NCBI RefSeq assembly: GCF_052324685.1 | Contig: NC_135213.1 | Span: forward strand, 41,715,200 to 41,779,199 | Source of the DNA: Brachyhypopomus gauderio | Taxonomy: Eukaryota; Chordata; Actinopteri; Gymnotiformes; Hypopomidae | Direction: 5' to 3' | DNA length: 64,000 nucleotides | Part shown: one piece after another, positions 58,118 to 64,000 of the stretch | Numbering within the stretch: the stretch's first letter is position 1 | How the letters are laid out: each line of letters begins with the position of its first letter | Made by a program: the position numbers and the translations under genes | The notes under the pieces: model-generated | What the model was told of the DNA's origin: nothing | What the model saw: the letters and a program-made list of their open reading frames with translations, nothing else | Databases searched by the model: none

Positions 58118-61100
58118 ATGGAACCCATATTCAGGAAGAAAGCTGATGGCAGTCCCAATCTGTGTGACTCCAAGGCTGCCCTATGTGTGAAGGAAGCCAA
58201 TAAAAAGAAGCCGTGGGCCAGAGCCATTTCTCCTGAAAAGGTGAAGGATTCTGCAAGACGGGCAGTGTTGCGCTCAGGTGGAGATCCAGGCAACGCTGTC
58301 CACATGCTGGGTCAACATGAGCTTCAGTTTGGAGTTTTCAGGGGTCAGACCTTCAAGTGGGTGGCTGAAAACGCCCTGGGCTACGCCGGATACCTTGTTG
58401 CTGACATGAAGAAGGAGTCTTCACAGGGGAAAGATTCCATTAACCACGCGGAAAACAAGAAGGCATTCCGTTCATATGTTGAACGTTTCCCAGAGGGCCA
58501 ATATGCCGTCCGGATCAAGACAGAGAAGATGTCTTGTAGCAGCACTCAGTCTGCTTCCCTGCCCTGCACCAGCACTGAGCCCAACATCAGTCCGCTGTCT
58601 ACTGACCCCATGCAAGCCTGCACCAGCACTGAGTCCTCAAGCAGTCAGCTGTCTGAGCCTGTCCAGTCCTCTGACTCCTGCCAGCCTTCAGTGGCTTCAG
58701 TCTCTTCCCTGCGCACTTTGTTGGTTGGGAGAGGCAGTAGCACAAAGAGCCTAGAAAAGACAGTGAAGAGGCTCATTTCACCCTCCAAGTTCAAACCTTG
58801 TAAGTGTATGAATAATGAACTCCTAGAATTTACCATGGACATAAAAGCAACCTATTTATTTGATCATGTGTTTTATCACCCATTCCAGCTGTGTCGCTCC
58901 CTTCATTTGAACCCACTCACATGGACGACAGTGAACTGGTGACGGCTGCTGAGCAGGTGGAATCAGAACTGACAGGTAAGATTTATTTATTTTTTATCAA
59001 TACTGTATAATGTGGCTCATTACTCATTACAAATGTGATTCATGATTATTTTTCCCCCTTTCTTTTGCTTTCATCTGTTCAGTGCAGAGCAGAATTTGCC
59101 TCCCTGCTGGATGGAAACCTGCTCTTCCTATTGTAGATCAGCAGTGGATTTCCAAGGCACTTTTCAAGTGGTCACGAAATGGACAACCAGAGTTGGACCA
59201 TTCGAAAGTGGACAAGATGTGGTGGCACCCCCCTCAGCCTTCACTAACTCCCAGTGGTGTGCCAGCAATGGAGAGGTACTTTGGACATGCCTTGTTTCTC
59301 TGGATGCCGAGGAAGCTTTGGCATGTGCGGCTGTTCTGCCCCCATCCTGACTGTGGCAAGGAGGAGCTCACGTCTGCTGGAGTGCATCAGAGGATCAGGC
59401 AGGTGGTTGGTATCAGCAGCTCCTACTTCATGGCAGCAGAATACCTTGCCTGTAAGAGCTGCAAGAGGAAGGTGATCAGCTGGAGCCACAACATTGTCTG
59501 TCAGCTGGACATTGGCCATCGTGTCCAGTTTCCCTGCTTCCTCACCTCCAAGCTGGCATGTGACATGCAAGTAGTGCGGCAGATGCGTCAGAGGGGTTTG
59601 GGGAACAGCAGCAGTCAGCTCCAGAAGCGGATGGAGGAGCAGCACTCGGAGGCCTGGCTGGAGAAACAGGTCCAGTACCTCACAGACTGCAAAGGACTCG
59701 TGAGAGCTGCATCGTCTGGACTCATCACACCTGTTGTTCTAGGGGATCTGCCACCATTGCTCCAAGTCCCAAAGCATCGCTGGCTGATGCAGGTGTATGC
59801 TCAGGATGTCCTGAACAGACTAGAGGAGGTAAAGGCCTCCATCACCTCGCAGTTTGGCCGTGTGCTAAAGATGGACTCCACAAAAAAAATTGTGAGGAAG
59901 CTGGCAGGACAGAGCCGCGCAACAGCAGCTTGGGCCACCAACGTTGGCAACGAGCACGGACAAGTCATCATGTCTGTGCTCACGGCCAGTGAAGGCTATG
60001 GCTTGGGCAAGATGATTGATGGCATCATGAAGCGCTACCGAGACGCTGGTGTGTCAACTCCAGAGGTGCTGTATGTTGACCGGGACTGCTGCGGGGCCAC
60101 TCATCTCAGAAACATGTTTAAGGGATGGGAGGACATGGAGATCCGACTGGACATCTGGCACTACATGAGGAGGATAGCGGTTGGCTGCACCACTGACTCC
60201 CATGTGCTTTATGCAGGCTTCATGAACAGTCTGAGCCACTGTATTTTCATGTGGGATGAGTCTGACCTCCAGGCGCTTAAGGAGGCCAAGCGCTCAGAGC
60301 TGGAGGCAAAGTTGATGCACCCCACGGATGCAGGTGTGATGAGGAACATCACCAGAGCAGAGATGGCACTGCACTGCAAGAGGACCACTCGCAGCTGTGA
60401 GGACATCAAGGCACTTGTGACAGAGTTGATCCGGTCCTACGATGGTGAGAAGGGCTGCAACACCCTTGGCGTGCCCCTCATCAACTCTGCGAGGATGGCC
60501 GAGATCTGGAGTAGCCAAACAAAGCACATTGCCTGCATCCAGGACCCTCCGGGTGTACAACTGTACATGCAGATGGGAACCATCCTGAAGGGGGGGCACA
60601 GTCTGCCAACGTACAGATGTGCCAGAGGTTCTACTTCCCTGGAATCCTTTCACCTGCATATGAACAGGTTCATTCCTGGTAAGCTTCCACCTATACGTTA
60701 AAGCCTTTAATGTAGTTACTTATCTAAAACCAGTCTAACAATTTCAATGTGTAATATGTTTCAGGGACCTTGGCAAGTGATACTTTTTTCCAGGCTTACC
60801 TGGTGGATGGCCTTGCCAGGTGGAATGAAGACCGGAGACTGGCAGCTGCAGGAAAAGACCAGCCCCATTCCTACAGTGGCCTGCTTAAATATGCTGCCAA
60901 CCAGCTGTCTCAGGAGGTACTGGGGAGAACACTGGTGGACTACACAGGGCCACGAAAGTATACAGGTACGCCTAAATTTACATGATCCGAGAAATAAAAA
61001 GTAAAAAGCAGTTACTGTTGGCCTGGACATTTATGCTTCTTGTTTTTATTTTTTCTTTCAGGAGAGCTCATAGGTGTGGAGTACTTATACGAGCAGACCG

Positions 61101-62372
61101 GCAGTGCCCTGGAAGACTATAAATTAGTCATCTTGGCTCTTGAGACTGAGGATGTGACCGTGGCAGAAGATGAAGGTTTTGAAGAGGCACAGGATTTTGA
61201 GGACTTAACTGTCCCAGCATTTGAAACAGAACCACCTGCTGTGCCATCTGCTTCTGATGCCTCCAGTGGTGTTGCATTTGCTCCTCCGGTCTCCATCTCT
61301 GCTCCTCCGGTCTCCATCTCTGCTCCTCCGGTCTCCATCTCTGCTCCTCCGGTCTCCATCTCTGCTCCTCCGGTCTCCATCTCTGCTCCTCCGGTCTCCA
61401 TCTCTGCTCCTCCGGTCTCCATCTCTGCTCCCCTGGTCTCTCCACCTGCTCCTTCAAACAGCAACCCGACTTCTGCTCTTGTGGCTTCCCCTAGCCAAGA
61501 TGTAAGATTTCTTCTGTTCATTCCATTAATTGGTGACTCTGATAGGCTTGTATACATGCTGCTTCCTGCTTTATCTAATCACTGTGATTCTTCATTTAGG
61601 ACTCAGTGGGACCTGATAACATTGAGGGCTATAGAGCTGTGCAGAACTTGGCAGACTACCTAGTCACCCTGAAGGACCACAGCTTTGCTTTGTCGCTTGA
61701 GGAATCAAGCCACATCATCACCCTTTGGCAGGCTCTTAGTGACTATGATAAGCAGCGCATGGTATATGCTCCACGTCATCAAGCCACTTTGAACAAGGGG
61801 CGCTTCAGGGTCACTAAGAAAATTGTAGCTCCAGGCGTGGAGTCCACAAGGCGGTAAGCTGTTATGCGTAAATGCACTGGTTTACAGTGTTTATGTGTAA
61901 ATGCACTGGTTTACAGTGTTTATGTGTAAATGCACTGGTTTGCAGTGTTTATGTTGGCAAATTAATAATCATCTGTGTATATTGTGTTTTTTATTCTTTT
62001 CCAGGTGTTTTGTTGGAGCAAACAGCCCTGCACAGTGGCCAGACTGCAACAGAGTTGTGGAGGCAATCTTTGTCCGGCTGTGTATTACATTTCCAAACCC
62101 GAAAAACATCGGTGGGGTCAGGTTTGGAAGGTGGACCCTCATCTGTCGTGCTTACAAGCACATCAGGGAGTGCGTCTTGAGTAATGCACATGTGATGCAG
62201 GGGACCACCATCCAGCTACCAGAAGTGAATGCCACCACACTGTCAGAGTGGTGAGTCAATCAATTTTCAGATGTTAAAAAAATGTATTTAACTATATTTA
62301 ATTAATATCGGGATTTATTTGTTGACAGCCATGTTCTTCTTAAAATGTCTTTTTAATTTAATAACTGAACTC

Positions 62373-62441
<69 letters not shown>

Positions 62442-63255
62442 GTACTGCAGGCGGACTCGTTCACAGGAGTCTGATGTTCTTCATCAGGGCATCATGCCTC
62501 CAGAAGCACCAGTATCAGGTCCTACAACACAGCGGTCCACACCCCAGAAGGACAGTCTTGCCTCTCACCCCTCCACAGACAGCCCCCATGTCTTTGTCCT
62601 GCCCCCTGACACTGCGGGGACGGCAAAGTTGAAGAGACGTTTGACCTTCACATCAGGTCCAGCTTCATCTGCTCCACCTCAGCAGAACCTGCCTGCACCT
62701 CCCCAGTGTGTCTCCTACAGCATGCCTACTGATCCTGGATTTTGTTTGGTGTATGTAGTGCCAGGACCTGGTCCAGACAGCCATAGCCAAGTGGTGGCAC
62801 AAGGAGTGACACACATTATGCCTGCTACCGCCAGCCACATTATGCCTGCTACCGCCAGCCACATTATGCCTGCTACCGCCAGCCATAGCCAAGGAGTGGC
62901 ACACATTATGCCTGCTACCGCCAGCCATAGCCAAGGAGTGGCACACATTATGCCTGCTACCGCTGGATCCAGTCAGGGTGCGTTGGCAGTGACCCAGATG
63001 TCAGATGTGCCATACACGACACAGCAATACCGGAAGCGGAAATTGAAAAACGAGATGGCTGGTATAAAGACCCGCAAATATGTTCGCCACACCAGCGCTA
63101 TAATTTGCAGGAGATGCCAAAAAGAGAGGAAGCCCCCCACACATCAACAGTACTTTGGCAACTGGTATTGTGAAGAAACTGACACCATGTCACTGGAGGA
63201 TTGGAAGGCTATGCTGGTAGCACGGGGCTATGGAAAGAAGAAAGCCCCAAAATAA
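58118..63255 (+). CDS. Dada-like DDE transposase, 1,439 aa, eight coding exons
   Basis: Exons: 58118-58799, 58889-58975, 59083-60678, 60765-60965, 61062-61501, 61600-61853, 62005-62250, 62442-63255; all junctions are GT/AG and keep frame. Start context is accATGG. Residues 63-128 resemble an ExoX C-terminal-like module (FGVFRGQTFKWV, GYAGYLV). Residues about 266-456 hold C-x4-C and C-x2-C cysteines and resemble what I recall as DUF6729. The RNase H-like core has D521 (KMDSTKK), D589 (YVDRDCC), D613-x2-H616 (DIWH) and E777 (SLESFH); the D-x2-H motif links it to MuDR/hAT/IS256-type enzymes. A (APPVSIS)7 linker follows near 930-980, then a conserved-looking segment (1087-1180) and a C-terminal C-x2-C...H...C motif (1391-1412). 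Expected role: cut-and-paste transposition into tRNA-Met genes in the nucleus. Exon structure is inferred, not observed. Confidence 0.8.
61279..61432 (+). repeat. 21 bp coding minisatellite, seven copies
   Basis: Seven APPVSIS units against six in copy 1; a 21 bp length change that preserves frame. Confidence 0.92.
61869..61955. repeat. 29 bp intronic tandem repeat, copy 2
   Basis: Three copies, as in copy 1. Confidence 0.9.
62375..62439. repeat. GT microsatellite abutting a splice acceptor, copy 2
   Basis: About 32 TG units ending in the acceptor TAG|G at 62440-62442. Confidence 0.93.
62805..62965 (+). repeat. Coding repeats (HIMPATAS) in last exon
   Basis: Five HIMPATA-type repeats, some with an intervening SQGVA. 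They lie between the Pro/Ser-rich start of the exon and the C-terminal basic, Cys-containing region. Confidence 0.85.
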
Positions 63256-63256
63256 A
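63251..63256 (+). terminator. Polyadenylation signal overlapping the stop codon
   Basis: AATAAA overlaps the TAA stop of the transposase (copy 1: 21710-21715). Another AATAAA lies near 63560, past the TA tract, so the true 3' end is uncertain. Confidence 0.5.
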
Positions 63257-63429
63257 AATTATGTGTCTGCATAATTGTATATATTATAATTGTATATATG
63301 TGCCATGATTGTAAATATATTAGTAGTAGCTGTAGTGTTAGTATCTTAGTCAAGTCAAAACATTGTGTATTTGTATATATTAAACATTGTAATTTTTTAA
63401 ATTATTTGCATAGGTATCTGTAAACGTTG

Positions 63430-63530
63430 TATATATATTATATATATATTATTTATATTATAATATAATAATATATATATATTATATATTATATATATAT
63501 ATATTATATATATATATATTATATATTGTG
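63430..63530. repeat. TA-rich tract of Dada copy 2
   Basis: Almost pure A/T, mostly TA dinucleotides; the site that received the LTR element in copy 1. Confidence 0.9.
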
Positions 63531-63674
63531 GATAATGTTCTCTAATGTGTTGATTTTTTAATAAAAGTGCCTGGTTGGTTTTATCGTTCATAATAAATGT
63601 GTTGTGTTTGGATTTATCGTTCATAATAAATGTGTTCTGTTTTAAACATGTGTCTGGTTGGTTTTATCGTTTAT

Positions 63675-63800
63675 AATATCACGCATTTCCTTTATATTTA
63701 ACCAATTTATAAATATGTAATATCACCCGCTTCCTTTGTATTTAAGTATTTATGAACGTGTCCGATAATATCGCGCATTTCCTTTGCATTTAACTATTTC
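63675..63800. repeat. Right subterminal repeats of Dada copy 2
   Basis: AATATC-type motifs at 63675, 63719 and 63767; the middle one reads CACCCGC instead of CACGCGC. Confidence 0.55.
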
Positions 63801-63902
63801 CAAACTTGTCCGATGCGGGATTCGATACGATGCTCGACTGGGCGAATCTTAGTAATTGTTTACTATTAATAGCGCCGAAACCTCGACACACACGCGCAGT
63901 CC

Positions 63903-63969
63903 TTAGCGCAGTAGGTAGCGCGTCAGTCTCATAATCTGAAGGTCGTGAGTTCGACCCTCACACGGGGCA
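63903..63969 (+). pseudogene. tRNA-Met 3' part after Dada copy 2
   Basis: Bases 7-73 of tRNA-Met with normal A box (TTAGCGCAGTAGG) and B box but no 5' acceptor strand. The terminator TTTTT follows at 63978-63982. Confidence 0.9.
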
Positions 63970-64000
63970 GCAGAAGCTTTTTGAAAAGATTGACGAGCCC
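63903..64000. repeat. tRNA tandem array, segment 3
   Basis: The array resumes after the second Dada element and continues past the window edge. Confidence 0.93.

Larger units (their letters stand above)
56621..63902 (+). mobile_element. Dada-like DNA transposon, copy 2 (open frame)
   Basis: 7,282 bp, nearly identical to copy 1 and lacking its LTR insertion. Same insertion point in tRNA-Met, but the left flank is a short (316 bp deleted) array unit rather than a full one. Differences from copy 1 are a few substitutions, one extra 21 bp coding repeat, a longer GT tract and small TA-tract changes. The transposase reading frame is open throughout. Confidence 0.82.

Overview
This window is eukaryotic, most likely from a teleost fish. 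About 45 kb of it is a tandem array of tRNA genes. The rest is mobile DNA inserted into that array. The case for a fish rests on canonical vertebrate tRNA genes in a long tandem array, a Dada-type DNA transposon with spliceosomal introns, piggyBac-type TTAA elements, and a short LTR retrotransposon with TGTCACG/GTCACA ends. The species cannot be fixed from the sequence. I see no ordinary host protein-coding gene; the many short recurring ORFs of 60-104 codons are shadows of the repeated unit.

Array: the monomer is about 1,976 bp and carries tRNA-Ser(TGA) on +, tRNA-Asp(GTC) on - and tRNA-Met(CAT) on +, each followed by a T-run Pol III terminator. I count 24 Ser, 23 Asp and 22 complete Met genes, plus two Met genes split by transposons. 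Monomers mostly alternate between two diagnostic types, giving a higher-order period of about 3.95 kb. One unit (from 8033) has lost its Asp gene. Units from 47301 to the second transposon lack about 316 bp of Asp-Met spacer (period about 1,660 bp). Some tRNA copies carry base changes likely to harm folding or the internal promoter.

Insertions: (1) 11043-13923 is a 2.9 kb non-autonomous piggyBac-like element with TTAA duplication and 13 bp inverted ends; it keeps a remnant of a transposase C-terminal cysteine-rich domain. (2) 15119-24914 and (3) 56621-63902 are two nearly identical Dada-like DNA transposons of about 7.25 kb. Both sit at the same position in the A box of a tRNA-Met gene with a 7 bp TTRGCGC target duplication. 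Each has a CCAAT/TATA promoter, a leader exon and an eight-exon coding region for a transposase of about 1,435 aa. The protein has an N-terminal ExoX-C-like module, a Cys-rich DUF6729-like region, a DDE core with D-x2-H motif, a Pro/Ser repeat linker and a C-terminal zinc-finger-like segment. The right-hand copy has an open frame; the left-hand copy has a TAG in coding exon 6 (residue 1047) and also carries (4) a 2,542 bp non-autonomous LTR retrotransposon at 21923-24464 with matching 358 bp LTRs. Both Dada copies contain a nested piggyBac-type MITE with internal 116 bp tandem repeats.

Together this looks like a tRNA-gene safe haven: a multicopy Pol III target supports a sequence-specific DNA transposon, which in turn hosts other elements. 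The main novelty candidate is the tRNA-Met-targeting Dada family with an open transposase frame.
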